DNA from: Arcobacter sp. EP1
GTDB lineage: Bacteria; Campylobacterota; Campylobacteria; Campylobacterales; Arcobacteraceae
DNA: 64,000 nucleotides
Reading direction: 5' to 3'
NCBI GenBank assembly: GCA_001655195.1
Contig: LPNY01000139.1
Coordinates: forward strand, 190,554-254,553
Shown one piece after another: positions 8,284-18,800 of the stretch. The position numbers and the translations under genes are program-made. The notes beneath the pieces are model-generated. The model was not told the origin of the DNA and did no database searches. It saw only the letters and a list, made by a program, of their open reading frames with translations. Position 1 is the stretch's first letter. Each line of letters opens with the position of its first letter.

Positions 8284-10899
8284 ATGAGTGAAAAGTACGA
8301 ACCTTCAAAAATAGAAGATAATTTTTATAAGATCTGGGAAGATAGAGGTTATTTTGAAATTGATGGAAACAAAAACATCCAAGAAGAGGGTAAAAATTTC
8401 GCAATCATGATGCCTCCTCCAAATGTAACTGGGAGTTTACATATTGGACATGCATTAACATTTACGTTACAAGATATTATTACTCGATATAAACGAATGG
8501 ATGGCTTTAAAACACTTTGGCAACCAGGAACAGACCACGCGGGAATTGCAACACAAAATGTTGTTGAAAAGCAGTTACTTGCAGAAGGTACATCAAAAGA
8601 AGAGATAGGAAGAGAAAAATTCTTAGAGCGTGCTTGGCTTCAAAAAGAGACAAGTGGTGGAAATATTGTTCACCAAATGCGAAAACTTGGAGTTACTCCT
8701 GCTTGGAAACGTGAACGATTTACTATGGATGAGGGGCTTAAAGAAGCAGTAAAAGAAGCTTTTGTCTCTTTATACAATGATGGACATATCACACAAAATA
8801 ACTATATGGTAAACTGGTGTACCCATGATGGAGCACTATCTGATATTGAAGTTGAACATGAAGAAGTAAATGGTAAATTTTATCATATGAACTACCATTT
8901 TTCTGATGGAAGTGGACATGTTACTGTTGCAACAACACGACCTGAAACATACTTTGGGGATACCGCTATTATGGTTCATCCAGATGACGAACGATACACT
9001 GATATTATTGGAAAAGAAGTATTATTACCACTTACAGATAGAACTATTAAAGTAATTACAGATTCACATGTTGATATGGAGTTTGGAACTGGTATTGTAA
9101 AAGTAACACCAGCCCATGACCAAAATGACTACGAAGTAGGAAAACGACACGATTTAGAGTTCATTAAAGTATTTGATGAAAAAGGTATTTTAAATGAATA
9201 CTGTGGAGAGTTCGCAGGTTTAGAGCGACTTGAAGCTCGACCTGTTATTGTAAAAGCATTAGAAAATGCAGGGTATATTGTAAAAATCGAAGAGCATGTT
9301 CATCAAGTAGGACACTGTTACCGATGTAAAAATATTGTTGAGCCATTTATCTCTCAACAGTGGTTCTTAAGTGAAAAGATTGCACAAAGCTCAATTGAAA
9401 AAACAAAAGCTCACAATAACTTCCACCCTGCACACTGGATTAATTCATACACTGCGTGGATGGATGAGTTACGACCATGGTGTATTTCACGACAATTATG
9501 GTGGGGACATAGAATTCCTGTATTTACATGTGAGGATTGTAACCATCAATGGGCTGATAAAGATGATGAGCCAGAGTGTTGTCCAAAATGTTCAAGTAAA
9601 AAAATGGTTCAAGATCCAGATGTTCTTGATACATGGTTCTCATCTGCTTTATGGGCAATGTCACCTTTAGGATGGGGAAACAATAATAAACTTCAAGAGC
9701 TTTATGATGAAGTTCAAGACATGAAAGACTTCTATCCAAACTCGCTGTTAATTACTGGATTTGATATTATGTTCTTCTGGGTAGCACGTATGATGATGAT
9801 GGGTGATCACTTCCAAGGAGAACTACCGTTCAAAGATATCTACATGCATGCACTCGTTCGAGATGAACATGGTGCTAAAATGTCTAAATCAAAAGGGAAT
9901 GTTATTGACCCTCTTGATATGGTTGAAGAACACTCTGCTGATATTATTCGGTTTACTTTAGCCTACCTTGCCGTTCAAGGGCGAGATATTAAATTAGGGG
10001 CTAAAAACTTAGAGCAGTTTAGAAACTTTACAAATAAACTTTATAATGCTTCTAACTTCTTACAGCTTAATGTGGATACTTTCCCTGATTTAAATGACAT
10101 TGAAATCAAAACACCACTTGGAAAGTATATGCAAAGTAGATTAGCTCATGCTGTTGAAGATGTACGTTCTACTCTTGAAGCATTTAAATTTAATGAAGCA
10201 GCTTCTGTATTGTATAAATTTGTATGGAATGAATTTTGTGATTGGGGTATTGAGTACTCAAAAGCATCAAAAGAGTCTATTGTAGAATTAGGTGCTGTAT
10301 TTAAAGAGACATTACGAATGGTATCTCCATTTATGCCATTTATTGCAGACTATTTATATCATAAGTTATCAGGAACTTCTTTGGAAGAGAAAGAATCACT
10401 CATGGTAATGAACTTCCCTAAAGAGATTAAAAAAGATGATAATATTGAAGCGATGTTTGCCATCATCGAAGAGTCAATTACGGCACTTCGTCGAGCAAAA
10501 GTTGTTATTGATATGGGTAACTCAAAAATTGCAAAAGCTTATATTAAACTAGATAAATCAATTGATACTGCAGTTGCAAAACCATTTATAGAAAAATTAG
10601 GTAAAGTTGAAAATATTGAATTTGTTGAAGCAAAGGTTGAAAACTCAATTACTGATGTGTCAGATAATCTAGAGGTTTATTTACCAACAGATGAAATTGA
10701 TATGCAACCAATTATTGATAAGCTCACCAAACAAAAAGAGAAAACAGAAAAAGAAGTTAATAAACTAAATGGTATGCTTTCTAATGAGAGATTTGTAGCA
10801 AATGCACCAGAAGCTGTTGTTGCGGAAAATAAACAAGCATTAGAAGATGCAAAAGCTAAGTTAACAAAGATTGAAAACGAACTAAAAGTAATTTCATAA
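8284..10899 (+). CDS. valS: Valyl-tRNA synthetase
   Basis: Class I aminoacyl-tRNA synthetase of 871 residues that charges tRNA-Val in the cytoplasm. The HIGH motif is at residues 53-56 (GSLHIGHAL after PPPNVTG) and KMSKS is at about 532-536. The editing domain carries VATTRPETYFGDTA. Cysteine pairs (HCYRCK, TCEDCN and CCPKCS) suggest bound zinc in the catalytic insertion. The C-terminal 70 residues form the coiled coil typical of ValRS. Length is normal. An AAGGAAAA site precedes the ATG. The gene ends inside a strong hairpin terminator. Confidence 0.98.
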   Translation: MSEKYEPSKIEDNFYKIWEDRGYFEIDGNKNIQEEGKNFAIMMPPPNVTGSLHIGHALTFTLQDIITRYKRMDGFKTLWQPGTDHAGIATQNVVEKQLLAEGTSKEEIGREKFLERAWLQKETSGGNIVHQMRKLGVTPAWKRERFTMDEGLKEAVKEAFVSLYNDGHITQNNYMVNWCTHDGALSDIEVEHEEVNGKFYHMNYHFSDGSGHVTVATTRPETYFGDTAIMVHPDDERYTDIIGKEVLLPLTDRTIKVITDSHVDMEFGTGIVKVTPAHDQNDYEVGKRHDLEFIKVFDEKGILNEYCGEFAGLERLEARPVIVKALENAGYIVKIEEHVHQVGHCYRCKNIVEPFISQQWFLSEKIAQSSIEKTKAHNNFHPAHWINSYTAWMDELRPWCISRQLWWGHRIPVFTCEDCNHQWADKDDEPECCPKCSSKKMVQDPDVLDTWFSSALWAMSPLGWGNNNKLQELYDEVQDMKDFYPNSLLITGFDIMFFWVARMMMMGDHFQGELPFKDIYMHALVRDEHGAKMSKSKGNVIDPLDMVEEHSADIIRFTLAYLAVQGRDIKLGAKNLEQFRNFTNKLYNASNFLQLNVDTFPDLNDIEIKTPLGKYMQSRLAHAVEDVRSTLEAFKFNEAASVLYKFVWNEFCDWGIEYSKASKESIVELGAVFKETLRMVSPFMPFIADYLYHKLSGTSLEEKESLMVMNFPKEIKKDDNIEAMFAIIEESITALRRAKVVIDMGNSKIAKAYIKLDKSIDTAVAKPFIEKLGKVENIEFVEAKVENSITDVSDNLEVYLPTDEIDMQPIIDKLTKQKEKTEKEVNKLNGMLSNERFVANAPEAVVAENKQALEDAKAKLTKIENELKVIS

Positions 10900-10925
10900 A
10901 ATAGTAGGGATTTCCCTACTATTTT
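10898..10925 (+). terminator. Intrinsic terminator after valS
   Basis: A perfect 12-bp stem (AAAATAGTAGGG and its complement) with a 4-base loop is followed by a T-rich end. It overlaps the valS stop codon. Confidence 0.85.
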
Positions 10926-10945
10926 AATCACCAAAGGGGATACGT

Positions 10946-11704
10946 ATGAAATATCTATTATCACTACTTATTGTTATTCTATTTACAGGATGTGTCCCTC
11001 AAAAAGAGTCTGTTCAAACATTTTTTCAAACAGATTCAGCAACTACCATTAAAAAAGATTATGCATTTGCAATCAAATCATTAAAAACACTTAAAACCAA
11101 ACTTGATAAACGAAATCCAAAGGCGTTTGATAAGACCTTAGTAAAAAGTATGAATACTCTCATAGATAATCTTGATAATACTTTACATCTAAAGTTTCAA
11201 GGTCGCACAATTGATAACTATAAAGACTACCTGCAACTTGCTTTTAGTAAAGATAGTATTAAAAACCGTAACGACTATTTTACACTGGGGTTATACTATT
11301 TAATTTATGATGCGTATGATATCAAAGAAGGACATCAAGTAACAGCACTATCATATAGCACTGAAAAACTTGAAAAGCTTTATAAAAACCTTCAAATTAT
11401 TAAATGGAAGATAAAATATGCTAAAAATATCAATGATAACTATCTTTTTTTAACATGGCAAAATAACTGGCAAATTGAACTTAAAAAAAGAATTAAAAAG
11501 GGGTATGAACCCTCATGGAAAGAGTTACAACAATTAGAATATATCAAAAATGGGAAAGAGTCCTTTTTTGTTGCATCTAATTTCTCTTTTGAAGTCTTAC
11601 TAACCCAAATGACTGATAGGGTTGCTAATACGTTACAACTTTTAGGTATCACTCCTCAGGAGATGAGTTTGGAAGCATTAAAGGCAATCTTTATTTTTAT
11701 TTAA
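10946..11704 (+). CDS. Predicted lipoprotein of unknown function
   Basis: Protein of 252 residues with a lipoprotein signal peptide ending in LFTGC (Cys 16). The mature part is rich in Lys, Leu and Tyr and predicted helical. I do not recognise a domain. The segment TDRVANTLQLLGITPQ near the C-terminus is its most distinctive part. It starts 20 bases after the valS terminator and has an AAAGGGG site. It precedes the adaptor gene of the split RND pump by about 105 bases, so a shared function with that pump is possible but not shown. Confidence 0.75.
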   Translation: MKYLLSLLIVILFTGCVPQKESVQTFFQTDSATTIKKDYAFAIKSLKTLKTKLDKRNPKAFDKTLVKSMNTLIDNLDNTLHLKFQGRTIDNYKDYLQLAFSKDSIKNRNDYFTLGLYYLIYDAYDIKEGHQVTALSYSTEKLEKLYKNLQIIKWKIKYAKNINDNYLFLTWQNNWQIELKKRIKKGYEPSWKELQQLEYIKNGKESFFVASNFSFEVLLTQMTDRVANTLQLLGITPQEMSLEALKAIFIFI

Positions 11705-11809
11705 TTATTTGTTTTACTTATGTAGTTAAACTTTTATTATTCCTATAAATATGGTATTATTCTACTACGTATAATTACCAATACTTATAATATAAAAAGT
11801 GAGCTACGA

Positions 11810-12616
11810 ATGTTATCTATTCCCAAATATTTTTTAGGTTATCTCTTTCTACTCTTTCCTGTTTTTTTTTACGCAGAAGAGTTAACTCTGTCTGGTTTAA
11901 TCCAAAGTGATAATCAAAAACAAATATCCAGTAAATATAGTGGTTTTGTTGAAAAAGTTTATGTCCAAGAGGGAAATCGCGTTAAAAAAGGAGATAACCT
12001 TCTTAAGATTGATTCAAAAGAGTTGCAGACATCTAAAGCGCAACTTCTGCTCTCAATCTCACAAGCTCGCTTGAATTACAATACGTTAAAATACGAATAT
12101 TTAAAAACAGAAAAAGATTATAAACGTTACAAAGAGCTTATTAAAAAAGAGATGATTAGTAAAAGTTCTTTTGAAGAAGTTGAGTTAAAAGAACAGCGTT
12201 TAAAAAATAGTCTCGAAATTAGTAAAAAAGAGATTAACCAATTACAAGAACAACTACAAAAAATTAATAAAGAGTTTACTTACTTAAATATCAAAGCTTC
12301 AAGTAATGCATTAGTCATAGAAAAGAATATTAATGAAGGGGAGCTTACCTCTATATCAAAACCTTTGTTAACATTATGTGATATAGAAGACTTGGTTGTT
12401 TATTTAGACGTGGGAGAGAGCCATTTAAGACGTTTTGTAGCTTCTAAAGAAGTAGCTGTTTTTATTGAGTCCTTAGATTTATTAATAAAAGGAAAGATTG
12501 AAGCAATCTTACCCAATGTAGATCCAAGTTCAGGAAATTTTCGAGTTAAAATAGCACTTGAGAAAAGTGAGCAGTTAATTTTGCCGGGTATGTATGCCCA
12601 AGTTAGTATTAAGTAG
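11810..12616 (+). CDS. RND periplasmic adaptor (membrane fusion protein)
   Basis: HlyD/AcrA-type adaptor of 268 residues. It has a signal peptide ending near FYAEE, a biotinyl/lipoyl half-motif (SKYSGFVEKVYVQEGNRVKKGD), a long helical hairpin rich in Lys/Glu/Gln (residues about 70-165), a second lipoyl half and a beta-barrel region (GMYAQVSIK). It is shorter than AcrA (about 400 residues), as in minimal adaptors. Only 8 bases separate it from the first pump half, so it should link that pump to an outer-membrane channel. No TolC-like gene follows in this operon. Confidence 0.85.
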   Translation: MLSIPKYFLGYLFLLFPVFFYAEELTLSGLIQSDNQKQISSKYSGFVEKVYVQEGNRVKKGDNLLKIDSKELQTSKAQLLLSISQARLNYNTLKYEYLKTEKDYKRYKELIKKEMISKSSFEEVELKEQRLKNSLEISKKEINQLQEQLQKINKEFTYLNIKASSNALVIEKNINEGELTSISKPLLTLCDIEDLVVYLDVGESHLRRFVASKEVAVFIESLDLLIKGKIEAILPNVDPSSGNFRVKIALEKSEQLILPGMYAQVSIK

Positions 12617-12624
12617 AGTTATTA

Positions 12625-14172
12625 ATGGCATATCAAGATATAAAAGTTCATAACATTGGAGGGTTACTCTCTAAAACCTTTTTATACAATCCTCTAACGC
12701 CTATTATTGGCATCTTTATCCTTCTTTTAGGTTACATTGCTTTGGAGTTTATGCCACGAGAAGAGAACCCTCAAATGGTTGTGAGTGGCAGTACAATAAT
12801 GGTTTCATTACCAGGAGCAACTTCCCAAGAAATTTCTAATGTCATTGTTAAACCAATTGAGCGAAAAATGCGGGAGATAAAAGGAATAGAGCATATCAAC
12901 TCTATGGCTTTTAATGACAGAGCCATAATCAATGTCTCTTTTTTTATTGGAGAAGATAAAGAGGAATCCAATTTAAAAGTCTATGATAAAATCATGCAAA
13001 ATATGGATGTTTTACCAATGGGAGCAGGACAACCTTTGATAAAACCTTTGGATATTGATATTGATATTCCTATTTTCTCCATTGCTTTTTATACAAAAAA
13101 TAGTGCATTGCTCTCAACACAACTTTATGAAAAAATCAAACAAATTCAACACAAACTAAATCGAATCGAGAATGTAGCAACAACTAATATCATTGGTGGA
13201 GAGAAAAAACAGTTTAATGTTATTATTGATGCCAACAGACTCAACCGTTATAACTTAACCTTACAAGAGGTAAAAAGTGCACTTAGTTCGGTTATCAATC
13301 AATCAAATCAGAGTAAAAAAGCACAAGGTAATTTAATACAGATTGTCAGTGTTGAAGATGTGCTTCAAAGCGTTGAGGATTTAAAGAAGATTATGATTCC
13401 TAGCTCATCATTAATCTATTTAAAAGATATTGCAACCATAACACAATCGTACGATATTCAAAACTATAAAAGTAGTTATATTAACCTAAAAGTTGGTGAA
13501 AACTATGACAATGTTACTTTGACCTTATCAAAACTGAAAGGCTCTAATGCAGTAGTGATTTCCGAAGCCATAAATAATGAACTTGAAAGTATGAAGTCTA
13601 GTTTAAATGAAAAGGGCATTTATTATACTATAACACGAAATGATGGAGAGAGAGCAAATGATGCTGTGAACGAACTGATTTTCCATCTACTTATTTCCAT
13701 TGTAATTATTGTGATACTGTTAGTATTTGTTTTAGGGTGGAAAGAGGCAATGATTGTAACCTTTACAATACCTGCTATTTTTGCCATCACACTTTTTATT
13801 GCTTATTTAGGGGATCAAAGTATCAACCGTATCACACTATTTGCTTTTTTACTCTCCCTAGGCTTACTTGTGGATGATGCCATTGTTGTTGTAGAAAATA
13901 TTCACCGTCACTTTCATTTAAAAAGTAGTGAAGAAAAAAGTAATGAAGAAATCATGGTAGAAGCCACCGATGAAATTGGAGCATCAACAAATATTGCAAC
14001 CTTTGCTATTATTTTAACCATGATTCCTATGGCGTTTGTAGGACAAATGATGGGAGAGTTTATGCGTCCTATCCCCCTAAATGTCCCTATTGCGATGTTT
14101 GCTTCACTGATTATTGCTTATATCTTTACCCCATACTTTGCAAACAAGATGTTAAAAAGAGGAAATAAATAA
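12625..14172 (+). CDS. RND efflux pump, N-terminal half protein
   Basis: The first 515 residues of an AcrB-like pump as a separate protein. It contains the first transmembrane helix (about 26-44), the first periplasmic porter/docking loop (PREENPQ and PGATSQEISNVIVKPIE), and helices 2-6. The proton-relay aspartates are present (LLVDDAIVVVENIHRH). It ends with YIFTPYFANKMLKRGNK, exactly where a full-length pump passes from helix 6 to the inter-repeat linker. Its stop overlaps the next start by one base (TAATG), so both halves should be made together. Both reading frames are intact, which argues for a genuine split and not decay. Confidence 0.9.
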   Translation: MAYQDIKVHNIGGLLSKTFLYNPLTPIIGIFILLLGYIALEFMPREENPQMVVSGSTIMVSLPGATSQEISNVIVKPIERKMREIKGIEHINSMAFNDRAIINVSFFIGEDKEESNLKVYDKIMQNMDVLPMGAGQPLIKPLDIDIDIPIFSIAFYTKNSALLSTQLYEKIKQIQHKLNRIENVATTNIIGGEKKQFNVIIDANRLNRYNLTLQEVKSALSSVINQSNQSKKAQGNLIQIVSVEDVLQSVEDLKKIMIPSSSLIYLKDIATITQSYDIQNYKSSYINLKVGENYDNVTLTLSKLKGSNAVVISEAINNELESMKSSLNEKGIYYTITRNDGERANDAVNELIFHLLISIVIIVILLVFVLGWKEAMIVTFTIPAIFAITLFIAYLGDQSINRITLFAFLLSLGLLVDDAIVVVENIHRHFHLKSSEEKSNEEIMVEATDEIGASTNIATFAIILTMIPMAFVGQMMGEFMRPIPLNVPIAMFASLIIAYIFTPYFANKMLKRGNK

Positions 14173-15809
14173 TGAGTATAAAACCTATTATTACATGGTG
14201 CATTAATTCAACGTTTAATAAAACAGTTGTTTTATTAATGACCTTAGTTTCTTTTTTATTGGCAGTTTATCTACTTCCTTTAGAGATTGTAAAAGCGAAA
14301 ATGTTACCGGGTAAAGATTCAAATACTTTTACTATTTATGTGGATTTAAAAAGTGGTAGTTCTATTTTTCAAACAAAAAAAGTCACTGATAAAATAGTAC
14401 GTATTTTACAAAAAGAAGAAGAGATTTTAGATATTGAGGTTTTTTTAGGTACGCCATCTGCTTTAGATTTTGCAGGACTAGTTAAAGGAAGTGCCTTAAA
14501 AAGTGGGGAAAACTTTGCAGAAATTGTTGTTAATATTTTAAAGAAACATGATAGAACTGAACCTTCATATCTAATGGTACAACGATTACGTCCACTCTTA
14601 AATAGTGCCGTTTCTAAAATTAATAAAGAAGTTGTTATTAAAATGGTTGAGCCACCAGCAGGTCCTCCCGTTATGGCAGATATTGTGGCAGAAGTTTATG
14701 GAACAAATTTTGAAAGCATGCAACGTTTAGCACATAGAGTGCAAAAAGTATTGAGTGAAACAAAAGGCTTAGTTGATACTGATTTACTTAATGATGAAAC
14801 TTTTGAACGTTATACTTTGGTACTAAACTATGACAAAATTAAACGACTGGGCTTAGAGACACAAGCAGTTTCTAGCCTTATTGAAACAGCATTTAATGGA
14901 CAAGTAATTACCACTAAAAATATGAAAAATAGTTCAACTCAAGTTGATGTTTTTATGCGTTTAAAACAGCGTAGTATGAATTTAAATAGTGCGTTAGCTA
15001 GTTTAAAAATAAAAAGTTCTAACAACAAACTCATTTCATTAAGTGAAATTGTCAACGTTAAAAAAGTTCTCAATGATAAAACACGTTATTCAAAGAATTT
15101 ACAAGATGTTATTCACGTAGTAGCAACAACAGATATGGTTTCTCAAATTTATCCTCTATTAGATGCTAGAACTCATTTCTTAGAAGCCTTTTCTAATGAA
15201 TATGAGGTGAAAACTTCTAATTTGTTAAATCTTGAATTTATAGAAAAAAGTAGTGGTGAAAAATTAAAACTTGTTTGGGATGGTGAGTTAAAAGTTACTT
15301 TGGATACTTTTAGAGATTTAGGTGGTGCATTTATTGCAGCTTTGGTATTGATTTTTTTATTGATGGTTTTATATTATAAAAACTTTGCACTAAGTGGGAT
15401 TGTACTATTGGCAAGCTTTTTGTCAATCATTGGAGTGATTTTTGGTCATTTAATTATGGATTTGTTTACTCAAACAACCTTTTTCTTAACCGCTACTTCT
15501 TTGATTGGATTTATTGCACTCATTGGAATTAGTTCGCGTAACTCTTTATTGCTTATTGATTTTACGAAACAGTTAATGAGTGAAGGCAAAGATAAAAAAG
15601 AGGCTATTATAGAAGCTGCGACAATACGTTCTAAACCTATTTTCTTAACTGCTATGGCAATTATCTTAGCTTCAACGTTACTTGCTAGTGATGCTGTTTT
15701 TGGAGGCTTGGGTGTTTCATTGATTTTTGGTACTATTTCTGCGGTGATTGCTTCACTGTTTGTTGTACCTGTGCTACTTGATAACTTAGCTGAACAAAAA
15801 CTCTGTTAG
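14172..15809 (+). CDS. RND efflux pump, C-terminal half protein
   Basis: This 545-residue protein corresponds to the second repeat of an RND pump. Helix 7 lies at about 18-37, then KAKMLPGKDSNTF at the start of the second periplasmic loop, the loop itself (about 40-380), and helices 8-12. The helix-10 segment reads GISSRNSLLLIDF, with Arg where AcrB has the relay Lys, and RSKPIFLTAMAIIL follows. It has no proton-relay Asp pair, as expected for the second half. Translation is probably coupled to the first half through TAATG. Together the halves total 1060 residues, the length of a normal pump. The gene ends in a hairpin shared with a convergent RND gene. Confidence 0.9.
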   Translation: MSIKPIITWCINSTFNKTVVLLMTLVSFLLAVYLLPLEIVKAKMLPGKDSNTFTIYVDLKSGSSIFQTKKVTDKIVRILQKEEEILDIEVFLGTPSALDFAGLVKGSALKSGENFAEIVVNILKKHDRTEPSYLMVQRLRPLLNSAVSKINKEVVIKMVEPPAGPPVMADIVAEVYGTNFESMQRLAHRVQKVLSETKGLVDTDLLNDETFERYTLVLNYDKIKRLGLETQAVSSLIETAFNGQVITTKNMKNSSTQVDVFMRLKQRSMNLNSALASLKIKSSNNKLISLSEIVNVKKVLNDKTRYSKNLQDVIHVVATTDMVSQIYPLLDARTHFLEAFSNEYEVKTSNLLNLEFIEKSSGEKLKLVWDGELKVTLDTFRDLGGAFIAALVLIFLLMVLYYKNFALSGIVLLASFLSIIGVIFGHLIMDLFTQTTFFLTATSLIGFIALIGISSRNSLLLIDFTKQLMSEGKDKKEAIIEAATIRSKPIFLTAMAIILASTLLASDAVFGGLGVSLIFGTISAVIASLFVVPVLLDNLAEQKLC

Positions 15810-15818
15810 AGCTCTAAG

Positions 15819-15849
15819 GGTTAAAATAGTTTTAAAAACTATTTTAACC
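15819..15849. terminator. Bidirectional terminator between two RND loci
   Basis: A 15-bp inverted repeat beginning GGTTAAAATAGTTTT, closed by a single unpaired base, lies between the convergent pump genes. It contains the TAG stop of the minus-strand gene. Confidence 0.75.
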
Positions 15850-18800
15850 GATGCGCAAAAGAGTAAAGAACAGGCAAATAAACAAGGTTTAGTATGGTTC
15901 CCCACAGAAGTCCAAACCCAAGTCCAATAGCAATTGGTTGGAAGATAACTGCTTGACCTGTTGGAAAAAATATCAATGAACTCATTCCTATTAGAGTCGT
16001 GATTGTTGTTAAAATAATTGGTCGGAATCTTTTGGTTGCTCGCATGAAAACATCATTGAGGGTTTTTGCTTTTTTAAGATAGGTCATCATAATAATACCA
16101 TCGTTAATAACAACTCCTGCAAGACCTAAAGCTCCAATCATCGATGGCATAGAGAGATTGAGCCCCATGATTTTGTGTCCTATTAATACTCCCAATATGG
16201 AGAAAGGAATAACACTCATTAGAATAAATGTTTCTCTAAAAGAGTTGAATAGATAAAGCATTGCAAGCATAATCAGAATAATAGCAAGTGCTGAAGCTAA
16301 TAGCATATCACTTTTTAAAGATTTTTGCTTTTCTGCTTCTCCTTTAAAAACAAGTTTTATACCACTTTGTTTAATTCTATCTAATGTAGGTTGAAGTATC
16401 TCAACCACCTCTGTTGCAGTAATAATATTCGGGTCTACATTACCAAATACATAAAAATTCTTTTCTGCATTATCTTTTAGTAATTGCTCAAAACCTTTGA
16501 TAACTTTAAAATCAACAATTTGATGAAGTGCAATGAAAGTACCGTCTTCTAGAGGAATTTCGAGATTTTTAAAGCTTTCAAAATCATCTTTATGCAGACT
16601 CTCTATTTTAATATCCAACATATCTGTGGCATCAAAAGTAACCCCTTTCTTTTTTGAAAGGTACATGTTTGAAAGGTATGAACCAATAAACGTCTCATCA
16701 ATTCCTAGTTGTTCGCCGTAGGCATTAATTTTTAATTTAATTTCATCAATACCAAACTTGAGCGAATTTGAAGCAGATTTTACTCCTTTAATATTTTCGA
16801 GTTCATATTGTAAAGATTCAACAGCAGCGATGATTTTTTCATTATCATCTGAGACTAAACCAACTTTGATATCTGCTTTGATTGGACCCACTTTTCTTTC
16901 TAGAACTGCAATTTCGGAGAGTCCGAATTTCTCTTTGTAGTTTTTCTTTTCGATAAAATTTTTAAGTTTTTTAGCAATTTGTCGTGATTTAAGAGTTCGT
17001 GAACGTCCCTCTTTGTCATAATAAAAGCTCAAATAAGGAGTAACATATTTATCTAAAAAGTTTGCTGCTTTGAGTTTTTGAAGTTCAACAGTCATGTACA
17101 TAACATAAGGGTATCGTTCTGTATTGTTTCCAGTGTCTTTTCGGTATCCTGCAACAGAATCAATACTTCGTATGAAGAATTTATCCTGTTGTTCCATAAA
17201 GTCTCGTTCAATGGAACGTACAATTTTAAAGGCATCTTCTAGTTTTGTATTTTCATTGGCTTTGATAGAAATCTTAACATCAGTTGCATCAAACTTTGGA
17301 AACATCTGAAACTTAGAGGTTTTAATGGCCATAAAAGTTCCCAAGGGAACAAGAATAATGAAAATGAGTAGAAAGGTTTTTTTCCAATTCATAAAAAAGT
17401 GAATAATGGCACCATAGACCTTATTTGCTTTTTCCCATGAAGTTACTTTTGAACCGTTTTTAAGAGTATGCGCGGCATGTATTGGCAAAAATACAAAAGA
17501 TTCAATGAGTGAGGCAACAACTAATGCACTTAAAGCAATAGGAATAAGTTTCATCACTTCTCCCATATGTCCACTAATCATAAGAACAGGCAAAAAGGAG
17601 AATAGGGTTGTAATAGATGCAACAGTTACAGGTTTAACCATCTCTTTTGCACCCATAACTGCCGCTTCTTTTGGTTCAAAGCCTTCTTCAATATGTTGTT
17701 GAATATTTTCACTAACAACAATGGCATCATCAACTACAATACCAATGGCAATTAAAACACCCACTAGCGAAATCATATTGATGGTATAACCACTTAAATA
17801 CATGTAGATTGCAGCTATAACAAAAGAGGTTGGAATACCAATAGCAATGATTGCTGACATTCTAAAGTTTATAAGTATCATTACTAGAATAGTGATAAGT
17901 ATCACCCCTAATAAAATATTTGAGACAACAATATTGAGACGATCTAGGATTCTTTCACTATTATCATCGGCAATAGTCATGGTAATATCAGGGTTGATTT
18001 TATTGATTTGTGGTAAGAGTTTATTAATCTCTTGGGCAATTTTTATTGCATCAGCTGTTTCGCTTTGTTCAATTGCTAATGAAAGAGCACTTTTACCATT
18101 GAATGAATAGAGGGTTGAAGAGTCTTCGTATTTTTTTGAAATGAGGGCGATATCACGCAAATAGATGTTGCTATTATTGATTTTTATAAGGGTATTTGCA
18201 AAGTCTTGAGCGGTTTTTGCGCCATTGAATGTTGAGAGATAGTAGTGTTTATCACTGCCTTCTATTTTACCCACAGGAAAGATATATGATAGGGTTGAAA
18301 TTGCAGAAAAAACTTCATTTTTATTTAAATTAAGTGCTTCAATTTTTTTATCATCTAAAAGAACCTCAAAATATCTATCAGAGTCACCATAAATAGTGAT
18401 ATCATTAATTCCACCAATACCAAGAAGTTTACTTTTTAATTTATCAGCAAAAGGTTTTAACTCATCTGTTGTGAGTTTTTCAGAAGTTAATGAAATATCA
18501 ATTAAAGAACGGGAACGTTCTAGGGCATTAACCGTTGGTTCATCCATGTCTGTTGGTAAGTTTGATTTTACTAATGCTACGACATCTTTAACTTTATTAG
18601 CTTCGTTATATTTGTCTTTTCCTTTTTTTAATTCTAAGATAATTGTAAATTTACCAGGACTTATAATAGTAGAGATAGTATCAACACTATCAATATTTTT
18701 GACATTATCTTCTATCTCATTAACTGCCATCTTATCCAGAATATCAACAGAGGCACCATTGTATGAACCTTTGATGGAAATCATATCCAGTTCAAAACTT

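Noticed and set aside
12625-15809. Split RND pump as a simple frameshift pseudogene
   Set aside because: Both parts end and begin at a natural domain junction with a TAATG overlap and no lost motif. A sequencing error is still possible and is listed as a refutation test.
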